From Pirellulaceae bacterium (lineage in GTDB: Bacteria > Planctomycetota > Planctomycetia > Pirellulales > Pirellulaceae), in contig JAQWSU010000045.1 in the NCBI GenBank assembly GCA_029243025.1, forward strand, positions 496,001 through 560,000: 64,000 nt of DNA, in the 5' to 3' direction. The position numbers and the translations under genes are program-made. Position 1 is the first letter of the stretch; every line of letters begins with the position of its first letter. Under the pieces are notes generated by a model. It was not told the origin of the DNA and made no database searches. It saw only the letters and a list, made by a program, of their open reading frames with translations. Positions 46,918-57,139 of this stretch are shown one piece after another.

Positions 46918-49900
46918 ATGCAATACCATGTCGTTCGAAAACGCAGCAAGATCAGAAGAACACACCAGGCGGCGATCGAGGCGTTGGAACCCCGCCAAAT
47001 GCTGGCACTCACAGTAGCTTCCCTACCGGCGAGTGACGTTGAAATCCGCTCCGCCACCATTGGCCTCGACCTCCAGGAAACAGGTATCTTCAAGCCCAAC
47101 GTCTTCATCTATTGGGGTGATGATGATGCGGGCGATTCGACCGTCGCCTGGGATCACTCAATCGATCTAAAAACTATCGGCGCCGGACAACATACGGTGA
47201 CCTTGGCGGACCTTGAGGTCAACACGACTTACTACTATCGTTCATTCGCACTCGACGTTCTCGGAGGCGAAGTCAGTTGGACTGAAGCGGCTTCGTTCAC
47301 AACGCTTCCTCCAGCAGAAGCTCAACTTCAAGTCGCCCCTCCCGCGCACATTGGAGGCACATCGGCTCAAATCAGCGGACAGATCCTGGACGATGGCGGA
47401 GACCCACCGATCGTTTCAGCCTACTTCGGCACACTTGACGCTGGCGAAACCAAAGACGCATGGCAACACTCACAGCAAATGGGGTTTTTCGATGGCCCGT
47501 TTACCTACCAACTCGATCAACTAACGCCAAATACAAGCTATTACTACCGTTTGGCTGCAGAAAACGGTGCAGGCACTAGCTGGAGTGAACCGCACAAAGT
47601 GACCACGGTGGAAATCCCGACCTTGCGGATCAGCGAGTTTATGGCAGCCAATCTATCCACCGCATTAAGTCGCACACGGGTTTCTGCTGATCACGAATTC
47701 CCCAAAACAGAAAAAGCCTACGACTGGATTGAAATACAGAATGCGACACCGGAAGCCAAAGAGATCGGTGGATACTACTTGACCGACGATTCTCAACGGC
47801 CGACCCAATGGAGTATTCCTGCGGGAACCGTCCTGCCCGCTCACGGAACGATCGTGGTTTACGCTTCAGGCGAAAACATCACGAATCCGGCTCTCGACGA
47901 ACAGGGACGTTTGCATACAAATTTCCAGCTTTCAAGTAAAGGAGAATATCTCGCTTTCGTGGGGCCCGATGGCCGAATCGTGCAAGAGTTCACAGAAGTG
48001 CCCCAGCAGTATCACAACGTATCCTACGGTGTTTTCGGAAACGAAGAGGGCCGATTCACAGCCCCCACACCAGGCGAGTCCAACGGCCCATTAGGTCCGC
48101 ACCTCGAAAACGTTCAGCACAGCTTTGTCACACCGAATGATCCGCTCTCCGAGTTAATCGTCACAGCCGAAGTGCAAAGCGGCCTCTCTGAAATCCAAGC
48201 GGTCACACTCCACCACCGCTCAATGTACGAAGCACCCGTCTCAGTTGCGATGGTAGACGACGGTTCTGGTTCGGATCAGACAGCCCAAGACGGCGTCTTT
48301 ACAGGAGTAATCCCAGGCGGCATTGTCGAACCGGGACAAATGCTGCGTTACTACGTGACGGCCAGCGCCGTGGATGGGCTCGAAAGTCGAGCACCAACCT
48401 TTGTCGACGAAAAAGCATCGCCTGAATACTATGGACTCTTACTAGAAAATCCGACCGTCGACTCGAACTTCCCCGTTTTCAATTGGTTTGTTGAGACACC
48501 GCGACGAGCCCAGTCAGTACGAGGCACACGGGCAAGTGTCGCATATCAAGGAGAATTTCACGACAACGTTTTTGTTCGACTACGCGGCGGGACCGCTCGG
48601 AGCTGGCCCAAGCGAAGCTACAAGATCGAATTCAACGACGACCATCATTTCCTAATCCGGGAAGGTGTACCTCGTGTCGACGAATTTAATCTCAACGCCA
48701 CCTACACGGATAAGACCTATCTTCGTGCTCGCCTGACTTCGGAATTTCAGTTAGATGCTGGGACACCCTCACCGGAAACGTTTCATCTACGCGTGCAACA
48801 AAATGGTGAGTTCCACAGTATCGCCTATTTTGTTGAACAACCGGATCGCGATTTCCTCCGACGACATCATCTCGACCCGGAGGGCTCGTTATACAAAGCA
48901 GGCCCCGGTTCGACTTATGTTTCTACCGCCGGTTTTGAAAAGAAAACACGACCCGACGAGGGCCGAGATGATCTCGCCGAATTCGTGAAGGGATTGCGTG
49001 CGACGGGAGATGACCTAGACCGATTTCTGTTCGACAATGTCAACATCCCAGCTCAAATCAACTTCATGGCAACCCATGTCATTGTGCAAAACATTGATGG
49101 CTCGGACAAAAACCATTACGTCTACCGTGACACAAATGGAACAGGTGAATGGTTCATGATGCCATGGGACTTGGATCTGGTCTTCGGCCCGGATGCTCTC
49201 AATACCGACCGAATCGTGGCCAACGAAAATACGCGGGGTGCAACCTACCCCAATGCGGTTCACCCCTTCCTGGGTACGCGTGACTTCCCGCTCCATGGTG
49301 GTAAGATCAACGTACTATTGGACAAGATGATCGAAAATCCACGCACACGAGAAATGTTGTTGCGTCGAATCAGGACCATGGCGGACGAATTCCTGGCAAC
49401 CGGTTATTTCCATCAACGCATTGACCAACTTGTTGACTTGTTACAACCAGAAGTTGCTCTTGATCGTGAGCAATGGGGCCGAAATGCTCACTTTGGTTCT
49501 AATCGACCTTTTGATGAAGAGAGCGAGCGAGTCAAAGTCGAGTACCTGGACCGACGACTTCCCTATTTGACCGAATACCATGTCCAAGGCGGCGTTGGTA
49601 TTCCCACAACACAACCGCCGAATCCCCAACTCGTCTTTGGCGAAAATCTTGAATTTTCCCCGGCTTCTGGAAACCAAGGCGAAGAATTCTTTTCGATCAG
49701 CAATCCAAACGACTACGCTGTCGACGTGTCGGGCTGGAGCATTGAAGGCGCAACTTCCACCACACTCAAACCGGGCACCGTCCTACCCGCTGGAGAATCT
49801 CTCACCTTAGCAGCCGATGTGGCGACCTTTCGAAAACGAACGACGGGTCCGCGGGGAGACCTGGGCCTTTTCGTTCAATCCTTCGGCACAGAACTCCCTA

Positions 49901-51492
49901 ATACGGGCGGTGAACTGAAACTTGTGGATCGCTCCGGGCGACTCGTCGCGGAGACTCAGTTTGGGACCATTTCTATCCCTGCAAACGCAGACAATCTTCG
50001 TATTAGCGAAATCAATTTCAATCCACTCAGTGGCTTGACCCAATTCGGCGAATCTCAAGCCGGAGGGTCGAATTTCGAATTTGTCGAATTCACGAATATC
50101 GGACAGCAGCCGATTGAACTGGCTGGAGTTCAATTAATCTCGATTACGAAGGACGATGATCAGGAAGGAATTGAGTTCAGCTTTGATTCGCAAACCTTGG
50201 AACCTGGGCAGTACCTGGTTGTGGTTAAAAACCGGGAGGCGTTTGTTTCAAGATTTGGTGATACCGCCCGAATTGCTAACGGAAGTAATGGTCAACAAGG
50301 ACTCGCAGGTGAGTTTGCCAATCGGTTAGGAAATGGCGGCGAGACGATTACGGTGACCAACGCCTCCAATGAATTAATTCAGCAATTTCGTTATGAAGAC
50401 GAAGCGGACTGGCCAGCGCGGGCTGACGGACTGGGCAGTTCTCTGGAGGTGATTGATTTCACCACGGACTACAACGACCCCAACACTTGGCAGGCGAGTC
50501 GTGCATTTGGAGGATCACCAGGCAGGGCAGGGGAGCAGTTCGCATCGGGTATTGTGATCAATGAATTGTTGGCGAACAATACCCTACCAGCAATCGATCA
50601 GGTGGAACTCTACAATTCCTCGGACCAAACCATCACGATCGCCAACTGGTATCTCAGTGACAGCGGCACTAACCCGCTCAAGTATCAATTCAGCGCCGAC
50701 ACGGCTCCCATTAATTCAAATTCTTACCTCATCATCAACGAGACGACTTTAGGATTCGGATTCAAAGGCGACAATTCTGACGACATCTACCTGATCGAAG
50801 CCGATTCAGAAGGGCATCCCGTTCGTTTCGCCGACTCAGTCGTATTTGGTCCCACACCCTCAGATACCTCAATTGGTCGCTGGCCAAACGGGACAGGAGC
50901 ATTCGTCAACCAACAAGAAACCAGTTGGGGGCAGACAAACCGAGGCGGACCAACATTGGCCGGTGATTTCGATTTAGACGGAACCGTTTCGATCACCGAC
51001 GTAGATTCACTTCGCGACGCGATTCTGACAGCGAATCCCCATGTCGATTTCGATCTCAATGGCGACTCAGCCATTGATCGCCAAGACTTGACTTTCATGA
51101 TTGAATCGATCCTGGGTACGCATTTTGGTGACGCAAATCTCGATGGCTTATTCAACTCATCCGATCTTGTACTTGCCTTTCAGGCAGGTGAGTACGAAGA
51201 CGATGTTGAAACAAACTCCGATTGGAGTGAGGGAGATTGGAATTGCGACGGAGATTTCTCTAGCAGCGATCTAGTCCTGGCATTTCAGTCGGGCAGTTAT
51301 ACCAATACGGTGTTACCAGTAACCCAAAAACCTGTGGCTCTGGCTGCGGCAATCCTGGCTAGTCACCGCAACTCTCTCGATAAACGTGAGAAAGGTAAAA
51401 AGGAGTTTGAATCAGAGCAGCCGAAACAGATTAACTCCCGTCCCGTGACGCTGCTGAACCCGCATACCGTCGATTCAATTTTCCGCAGCTGA
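46918..51492 (+). CDS. Giant LEPRxLL CotH-kinase and lamin-tail secreted protein
   Basis: The 1524-residue product starts with a basic stretch and IEALEPRQMLAL, the LEPRxLL motif. Two FnIII-like domains follow (about 20-210; each ends with 'TSYYYRLAAEN' style sequence). A lamin-tail domain (RISEFMAANLS), a beta-sandwich, then a CotH-type atypical kinase domain (about 530-890; RLRGGTARSWPKRSYK, SLYKAGPGS, PWDLDLVFG) come next. Three more lamin-tail domains follow, then four calcium loops (GDFDLDGTVSITDV, DLNGDSAIDRQD, GDANLDGLFNSSDL, GDWNCDGDFSSSDL). The ATG at 46918 is used instead of a TTG nine codons upstream. CotH relatives phosphorylate surface proteins. Confidence 0.92.
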   Translation: MQYHVVRKRSKIRRTHQAAIEALEPRQMLALTVASLPASDVEIRSATIGLDLQETGIFKPNVFIYWGDDDAGDSTVAWDHSIDLKTIGAGQHTVTLADLEVNTTYYYRSFALDVLGGEVSWTEAASFTTLPPAEAQLQVAPPAHIGGTSAQISGQILDDGGDPPIVSAYFGTLDAGETKDAWQHSQQMGFFDGPFTYQLDQLTPNTSYYYRLAAENGAGTSWSEPHKVTTVEIPTLRISEFMAANLSTALSRTRVSADHEFPKTEKAYDWIEIQNATPEAKEIGGYYLTDDSQRPTQWSIPAGTVLPAHGTIVVYASGENITNPALDEQGRLHTNFQLSSKGEYLAFVGPDGRIVQEFTEVPQQYHNVSYGVFGNEEGRFTAPTPGESNGPLGPHLENVQHSFVTPNDPLSELIVTAEVQSGLSEIQAVTLHHRSMYEAPVSVAMVDDGSGSDQTAQDGVFTGVIPGGIVEPGQMLRYYVTASAVDGLESRAPTFVDEKASPEYYGLLLENPTVDSNFPVFNWFVETPRRAQSVRGTRASVAYQGEFHDNVFVRLRGGTARSWPKRSYKIEFNDDHHFLIREGVPRVDEFNLNATYTDKTYLRARLTSEFQLDAGTPSPETFHLRVQQNGEFHSIAYFVEQPDRDFLRRHHLDPEGSLYKAGPGSTYVSTAGFEKKTRPDEGRDDLAEFVKGLRATGDDLDRFLFDNVNIPAQINFMATHVIVQNIDGSDKNHYVYRDTNGTGEWFMMPWDLDLVFGPDALNTDRIVANENTRGATYPNAVHPFLGTRDFPLHGGKINVLLDKMIENPRTREMLLRRIRTMADEFLATGYFHQRIDQLVDLLQPEVALDREQWGRNAHFGSNRPFDEESERVKVEYLDRRLPYLTEYHVQGGVGIPTTQPPNPQLVFGENLEFSPASGNQGEEFFSISNPNDYAVDVSGWSIEGATSTTLKPGTVLPAGESLTLAADVATFRKRTTGPRGDLGLFVQSFGTELPNTGGELKLVDRSGRLVAETQFGTISIPANADNLRISEINFNPLSGLTQFGESQAGGSNFEFVEFTNIGQQPIELAGVQLISITKDDDQEGIEFSFDSQTLEPGQYLVVVKNREAFVSRFGDTARIANGSNGQQGLAGEFANRLGNGGETITVTNASNELIQQFRYEDEADWPARADGLGSSLEVIDFTTDYNDPNTWQASRAFGGSPGRAGEQFASGIVINELLANNTLPAIDQVELYNSSDQTITIANWYLSDSGTNPLKYQFSADTAPINSNSYLIINETTLGFGFKGDNSDDIYLIEADSEGHPVRFADSVVFGPTPSDTSIGRWPNGTGAFVNQQETSWGQTNRGGPTLAGDFDLDGTVSITDVDSLRDAILTANPHVDFDLNGDSAIDRQDLTFMIESILGTHFGDANLDGLFNSSDLVLAFQAGEYEDDVETNSDWSEGDWNCDGDFSSSDLVLAFQSGSYTNTVLPVTQKPVALAAAILASHRNSLDKREKGKKEFESEQPKQINSRPVTLLNPHTVDSIFRS

Positions 51493-51577
51493 TTGAACCG
51501 CGAGATTTCAAACTCATGTCGCAATGGTACGCTCTACTTTGAGACTCGTTCTGTCTTCGATCCGTGAGCGAATCGGC

Positions 51578-53833
51578 TCACACCATCCCCCAACGCTTTC
51601 GCAGCCACCATTCGCTTCCTAACACGACAACGAACAAGATAAAGAAAGGCCAAGCATCCCAAGTGGAATCTCCGAATCGCCATTTAGATTCAAGCTCGAT
51701 CTCAATTTCGGGAGGACGCTCTTCGATTTCCTGAAGCAAACGCGACAATTGTTCGGGCAATACTGTACGGCCACCGGAATCTCGAGTCACCCAGGACATG
51801 CGTTCCAATTGAGTTGGATTCGCCGCCGGGTCACTCAATTCGAGGTCACGATCTTGAACTTGGAATCGAGCAACTGCTTGTCCAATTGCCTCGCCGTTTA
51901 GGTTCGCATCAACTTCAATCCGATACTCACCTGCTTCCCTCGCCTCCTCACAAACCCCGTTCCATTCATCTCCTTGGGGAGTTAATCGAAGGGGCTGTCG
52001 ATTGCCAAGAGGATCTACGAGGTTGGCAACTAGCGTGGCATTCGATAACGGATCTCCGTCTTCCCCTCGTGCACCGGCTGACAGTTCAATCATTTCCCCT
52101 GGACGATACCTTCGACGCGGCAAACTCACCCAAACGTCGCGACGTGCCAATTCATCCTTATTCCCCAACCACAAAATCGATTGTCGCCAGAAGCGACGAT
52201 GCGCATCTTGCTGACCGTAGCTCCACCAGAGGTGAGTCGAGTCACCAGCAAAAGCAATCACTCGGCCAGCATCGTAAAGCCACACCACCAAGATCGGTAA
52301 GCCGCTGTCGGTTTTCGCCAAGACGGTAGCCCGCGGCTTTGTTTCAAATCGATTGGCTCCCTTCAAGGGCTTAAGCTCTTTCCAAACATCATCCTTACCA
52401 AGATGCGTAATGAAGTGTTTTCGGGAAGGGATCATGGAAAGCGGACCATCCAAATGCAAATCTTTGCGGACCTCCACTTCCGGCCCGAACTCCTGCCGAT
52501 CGAAGCGCCCCATCACAACGGGTAGAACAGGCTCTAAGGGTGTTCCGAAATATCCACCTGGGCCGAACGTATTCAGACCACCCGTCATCATCAGCCCTTT
52601 CCCTTTTTGCACCTGCTCGGCAATGTAAGCAAGATTCTTCGTACCCAGGGCTTCCGCGTCGACATCTCCGATCAGGAATACATCATAGTTGGTCTTTTCA
52701 AAGACACTGCTCAGATCAACTGGCCAATTCGAACGCAAGCGAGCATCAATGGGGCGATAGTCCAACTGAATATCGGGCGAAGCGGCGAGAGAACGTCGAA
52801 TCATTTTCTGCTCGTATCCGATCAGGTTTCCTTCGAGGTACAACACTTGCAGACCACCATCGAGGGCCGTCAAGAATGCGGTCACTTGATTGTTGTCGAC
52901 AACCAGTTCTCCAACCTGAGGTTCGACTTCCACTGTCAATTTGTAATCACCCGGTTCCTGGGGTGTGTAGATAAACTCAAAGGGTGCCAAGGAGTCATCT
53001 TCCGTTGCAGTCACGGTAATCGGCCCCAGTATTTCACTCTCGCCGTCGGGCCGAAGTATCGTAATACGAACCGGTAGTGGGCGATTCACGTATCCTTGCA
53101 CGCGCAAGGCACCACGAATCGCGAGTTCGTTTTTCACAAAAACAGTGTACTGATCTCGCAAGTTTTCGACGGCCACATCTCGAGCTTGAGACTGTTCGCG
53201 AGGTTTCCCAAAAGCAATTGTGTAGAGCGGACAATCAAGTCGAGCAAGATTTCGAGCCACCTGTTGGACATCAACCTTTGGATCATAAATCCGTTGAGCT
53301 CCATCGCTCAACAGAATCACGCCCGCCAAGCGTTTCCCGGTCTCTCGACTCAACATTTCATCAAGGGCGGCTCCAATGTCCGTTTGCGTACCGCGGGGTA
53401 AATCCGGGAATTCAATCCGACCATCTGCCAGCTCGATTGATTCAAGATCTCCCGAAAAGCCATAAACACGGACTTCCAGAGACTCGGACAAGTCTCTGAA
53501 CTTTTCCGAAGCAGCATCGATCGCGCGAATCAGCTCTTGCCAACGAGAAAGTCCGCTCGACCCGTCTTCGATTTTCATACTCCGACTTTGGTCAAACAGG
53601 ACCAAGAGTGTAGCAGTCTGCGGACGACTCGTCGTGCTAACTCGTGCTGGGCGCAACATGGCGATCACCAACAGCAGAATCAATATGGCTCGCAAGATGA
53701 CAAGGGCTGTCTTTCGTCGGGAAAGTAGATTACTGGTCGGACGCACCATCAGTAAAAGCGCTAGCAGCAAAGCGGCCAGAAGACCGACTGCCAGATAGCT
53801 TTCCAAAATCGGTTCGAGTGTCCAACGAGCCAT
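51578..53833 (-). CDS. VWA and glutamine-amidotransferase-like membrane protein
   Basis: The 751-residue product has two N-terminal membrane helices (about 12-30 and 43-60), a VWA domain with MIDAS FDQSRSM (D81, S83, S85), and a middle class I glutamine-amidotransferase-like domain (about 330-560; VFLIGDVDAE, MTGGLNTFGPGGY), without a clear catalytic cysteine. The tail has a helix (AWPFFILFVVVLGSEWWL). It is the last gene of the moxR-DUF58-BatA-like operon, 18 bases after the previous stop. Such loci likely assemble or activate envelope complexes with metal-dependent adhesion domains, which is inference. Confidence 0.88.
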   Translation of the reverse strand: MARWTLEPILESYLAVGLLAALLLALLLMVRPTSNLLSRRKTALVILRAILILLLVIAMLRPARVSTTSRPQTATLLVLFDQSRSMKIEDGSSGLSRWQELIRAIDAASEKFRDLSESLEVRVYGFSGDLESIELADGRIEFPDLPRGTQTDIGAALDEMLSRETGKRLAGVILLSDGAQRIYDPKVDVQQVARNLARLDCPLYTIAFGKPREQSQARDVAVENLRDQYTVFVKNELAIRGALRVQGYVNRPLPVRITILRPDGESEILGPITVTATEDDSLAPFEFIYTPQEPGDYKLTVEVEPQVGELVVDNNQVTAFLTALDGGLQVLYLEGNLIGYEQKMIRRSLAASPDIQLDYRPIDARLRSNWPVDLSSVFEKTNYDVFLIGDVDAEALGTKNLAYIAEQVQKGKGLMMTGGLNTFGPGGYFGTPLEPVLPVVMGRFDRQEFGPEVEVRKDLHLDGPLSMIPSRKHFITHLGKDDVWKELKPLKGANRFETKPRATVLAKTDSGLPILVVWLYDAGRVIAFAGDSTHLWWSYGQQDAHRRFWRQSILWLGNKDELARRDVWVSLPRRRYRPGEMIELSAGARGEDGDPLSNATLVANLVDPLGNRQPLRLTPQGDEWNGVCEEAREAGEYRIEVDANLNGEAIGQAVARFQVQDRDLELSDPAANPTQLERMSWVTRDSGGRTVLPEQLSRLLQEIEERPPEIEIELESKWRFGDSTWDAWPFFILFVVVLGSEWWLRKRWGMV

Positions 53834-53851
53834 ATTGGTCTTCTAAGTTTT

Positions 53852-56194
53852 TTATCCGTGCGAGTAAAAGCGATTCGAAAGCACAAACTCAAGGGCGAGA
53901 ATCAGTACAAGAACAGGCAACAGAAACGGATAGAATTCTCGACCAATTCTAGCCTGATCAATTTCTCTTATGATCTCGTCGCGTTCACGGGCCAAACGAA
54001 AACGGGCGACGCCAAAAGTTTCATCTAATCGTTCTCGCGTAATACGATCGAGTAGCGTCGCTTGCTCATTAAGATTGACAGAAAAACCTCGAGCCGTATC
54101 AGCCGCCTCGCTCGCTTTCAAGCGATACACGCCGGGATCTTCAGTGAACGCGACACGAATTTGACCGTCATTTGAGGTAACTTCCTGCCAATCACCGCGA
54201 GGGGTGAGGAGTGGCCATCGCTGGTCCCGCGTATTCGGTGCGGCAATTTGTGCGATCTGCCCAGTCTGATAATTTAGCGGTGCATCTTGACTCTGCACCA
54301 AATACAAAAAAAGGCGATCAAGCAACATCACGAAGGGCCATGGATCAGGACTGTTCAACACCTGATTCCAGGCTGCCATCCCCGGCGATTCGGCTTCCGA
54401 CACGGGCGTTGCAACCAGAACCATCCTACCAGCACCAATCAATCGTTCGACAATGGCCGGCTTATTGTTAGAAAACGGCACGATCACGGACGCGTCTTCT
54501 GTCAGCTGTTCGATAACCCAATGCCGAAAGATCGGCATCGATTGCCAAGGAACTGTCGAGCGAATATCGCGAAACAGTGCCATCATCGGATGATCGAATT
54601 CTCGGGGCGCGTAGAAGATACCCTCGTCGTCTCGCCACTGGCGTTGGATGTTACCTGGCATGACGTCAGCGGCCGCCTCGCTGTTAAACTTCTCGGCGCT
54701 TTGTGCGTTACGTCCCAAGAACAGCGCAAGCCCTCCTCCGGCTTCGACATACCGTTTCAACTTATTCCATTGATCGTCCGCTAATGGCTTTGGATCAAGG
54801 ACCGCAACAGCGGAAAAATCCTGCAATCGTTGTTCTTTGAGTTGCGACTGCGAGACAACAGTGCAGTCAAACTTCGCACTCCGAAAACCCCGCGGTGACA
54901 ATACGGACGTCAAGAAATCACTATCCACGCCATCAGCAGCAACAACGAGCACTCGCCAAGCAGGGCGCACGTGCACCGTGAAGTACCGACGATCATCAAT
55001 CTCCAAGCCATCGTCACCATCGATTTCAAGATATCCGTGATGGGTTCCAAACGGCAAAGAAGACAATGAAAAAGAGATCCATGCCGATGAATCCTCAGCC
55101 AAATCAATTGTTTGCTTGCCCCGCATCGTGGTTTCCGGCAGCTGAAGTTCGCCATCCACGATAATGGGATCCTCGCTATCTTCGCTTTCCACAAACAATC
55201 GAAGTGTGCAGCTTCCAGCCGATCCTGACCGTCGGATATTGGCACGAAGATTGATGGGACTGCCGCTCGGCACCATCTCTTCAGAAAGTTCAAGCGCGAC
55301 AACTGCGTCATTCCTCGATTCCGCGACCCCCACATCGATGACTTGCAGGGTAACATTGGCAGCTGCAGCCAGGTCGCTTGCGAACGATCCGTTGACCGCA
55401 TCGTCCCAGGTTTCCGCAGTCAAATCAGAAATGACATAAAGTTCTTTACGTTCATATTCGCTCTGCTCGAGTAATTGCAAAGCGTTTTCCAGTAGCTGAT
55501 TCCACATCTGGGGCTGATAGCCAACTCGAATCGCCTCAATGGCTTTCACTGCGGCACTTGCATCGACGGCATAGGCCGCCGTCCTCGGACGAGATTCGAT
55601 AATAGCCACATCACTGTCGGCCGGAAGTTGCAAGACCAACCATTTTGCCATCTCCTTGGCTTTGTCCAGACGAGTCCGATTCTGATGCCGGTAGGCCATT
55701 CGTGGCGAAGTATCAATCAACACAACTGCCGCCACCGGCGCCTGACTGTCACCCAACATGAGCGGTGCAGAGCCTCGAGTAATCGCCAACGCGGAATTCG
55801 CCAAGGAGACCATCAAGATCAGATTCAGCAGCAAGAGCGCTCCCAACAGGAGCGGTCCTCGGCGATACGTGTAGACTGCCAGCGTGACAAATGCGAATAG
55901 CAACAGCAACAAGAGCTGAACACCCACCGCGAGCCATTGCCCCAGGTTTGCCGAGGCTACGCTCGGCCTTGCCAACGCCAACGCCAACAAGAGAACCACC
56001 AGGCATCTCAAAAACAGCAGCAACCATTGGCGTAATTGGAGGCGACGTTTGTTCGTCGTCTGTCGCACTTGGAGAAAACGAATTGCCGGGAATACCTGAT
56101 GCCGAGGCTTCTGTCGCATCGCCAAATGCAGCGCAATCGGCAGGACTAAGAATAGTCCACCGATACTAAGCAACGACAGGTGTATAAACGACAT
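53852..56194 (-). CDS. BatA-like VWA membrane protein
   Basis: The 780-residue product begins with the BatA N-terminal domain: MSFIHLSLLSIGGLFLVLPI, then LHLAMRQKPRHQVFPAIRFL and RRLQLRQWLLLFLRCLVVLLLALALARP. A VWA domain follows with VVLIDTSPRMAYRHQ at the MIDAS position. The rest is a beta-rich region and a GATase-like fold, ending in a C-terminal helix (FLLPVLVLILALEFVLSN). The ATG at 56194 is used; a TTG at 56233 would overlap the DUF58 stop. It belongs to the moxR operon. Confidence 0.88.
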   Translation of the reverse strand: MSFIHLSLLSIGGLFLVLPIALHLAMRQKPRHQVFPAIRFLQVRQTTNKRRLQLRQWLLLFLRCLVVLLLALALARPSVASANLGQWLAVGVQLLLLLLFAFVTLAVYTYRRGPLLLGALLLLNLILMVSLANSALAITRGSAPLMLGDSQAPVAAVVLIDTSPRMAYRHQNRTRLDKAKEMAKWLVLQLPADSDVAIIESRPRTAAYAVDASAAVKAIEAIRVGYQPQMWNQLLENALQLLEQSEYERKELYVISDLTAETWDDAVNGSFASDLAAAANVTLQVIDVGVAESRNDAVVALELSEEMVPSGSPINLRANIRRSGSAGSCTLRLFVESEDSEDPIIVDGELQLPETTMRGKQTIDLAEDSSAWISFSLSSLPFGTHHGYLEIDGDDGLEIDDRRYFTVHVRPAWRVLVVAADGVDSDFLTSVLSPRGFRSAKFDCTVVSQSQLKEQRLQDFSAVAVLDPKPLADDQWNKLKRYVEAGGGLALFLGRNAQSAEKFNSEAAADVMPGNIQRQWRDDEGIFYAPREFDHPMMALFRDIRSTVPWQSMPIFRHWVIEQLTEDASVIVPFSNNKPAIVERLIGAGRMVLVATPVSEAESPGMAAWNQVLNSPDPWPFVMLLDRLFLYLVQSQDAPLNYQTGQIAQIAAPNTRDQRWPLLTPRGDWQEVTSNDGQIRVAFTEDPGVYRLKASEAADTARGFSVNLNEQATLLDRITRERLDETFGVARFRLARERDEIIREIDQARIGREFYPFLLPVLVLILALEFVLSNRFYSHG

Positions 56195-56229
56195 TGGCGG
56201 CTCTCTCGGATACCGATCATCGACAAGAG

Positions 56230-57123
56230 TCAACGTCCACGACGGCTTACCAAATACTCCATCAGGGCCTTATCAAATTGCATACTCGTATCGAGTGGAA
56301 CGTAGTCGACTCCAATCTGGAAGCATTCTCGACGGTAACGCTGGCGGAAATCCTCCAGTTCCTTCAAGTAATCCTGCCGAATGCCTGTCGCATCCACCTG
56401 AACCCGCTCTTTGGCTTCCGGTTCCTCAAACTCGACAACCCCGTCAAAAGGAAATTGCACCTCCGCTTCGTCCAAGACATGAAAGAGGATCACATCGTGA
56501 CCGCCATGTCGAATTTGTCGAAGCGACTGAATGATTGGCTCCGTATCCCCCAGTAAATCGCTGAAGATCATGATCAAACTGCGATGTTTCATCATCGCAG
56601 CGATTTGCGACAAGCTCTTGGCAATCTCCGTCTCACCTTCCGGCTTGAGTTGAGAAAGATGCGACAGCAAATTGCCAAACTGTGTCCGCTTGGACTTGGG
56701 CGGTAGACTACTACGAATCTTTGTGTCGAAGGTGATCAAACCCACGGGATCATTCTGGTAAACCATTAAGTAGCAGAGTGCGGCAGCCAGACAAATGCAG
56801 TAATCGAATTTGGTTAATTCTTGACCATAGGAAAAGGACATCGAACGACTGAGGTCCATTGCCAGATACCCCGTAATGTTCGTCTCAGCCTCGAACTTTT
56901 TGACATAGTACTTGTCGGTCTTCGCATAAACCAACCAGTCAATGTCCTTGGGGTCGTCTCCAATCGTATACTTGCGATGCTCGCTAAATTCTACGGAAAA
57001 ACCGTGAAACGGGCTCGCATGCAGACCCTGCAGAAAACCCTTGACTACAAACTGGGCGCGAAGATCAAGACGCGAAATCTGGCGAGCCACCTCGGGCTTC
57101 AGATATTTCTCCACGGTAGACAT
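56230..57123 (-). CDS. DUF58 / VWA-like protein
   Basis: The 297-residue product has the DUF58 core: a conserved opening (VVKGFLQGLHASPFHGFSVEFSEHRKY), GDDPKDIDWLVYAKTDK, then a VWA-like MIDAS AMDLSRSMSF. It has no membrane segment, so it is likely a cytoplasmic or peripheral partner of the MoxR ATPase. Sixteen bases separate it from moxR upstream and the BatA-like gene follows closely. Confidence 0.93.
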   Translation of the reverse strand: MSTVEKYLKPEVARQISRLDLRAQFVVKGFLQGLHASPFHGFSVEFSEHRKYTIGDDPKDIDWLVYAKTDKYYVKKFEAETNITGYLAMDLSRSMSFSYGQELTKFDYCICLAAALCYLMVYQNDPVGLITFDTKIRSSLPPKSKRTQFGNLLSHLSQLKPEGETEIAKSLSQIAAMMKHRSLIMIFSDLLGDTEPIIQSLRQIRHGGHDVILFHVLDEAEVQFPFDGVVEFEEPEAKERVQVDATGIRQDYLKELEDFRQRYRRECFQIGVDYVPLDTSMQFDKALMEYLVSRRGR

Positions 57124-57139
57124 GAAAGCGCCGTTCTGA

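Noticed and set aside
46713-47108. Minus-strand open frame over the CotH gene start
   Set aside because: It lies opposite the N-terminus of the CotH gene, has no family match and is cysteine-rich in a way typical of shadow frames.
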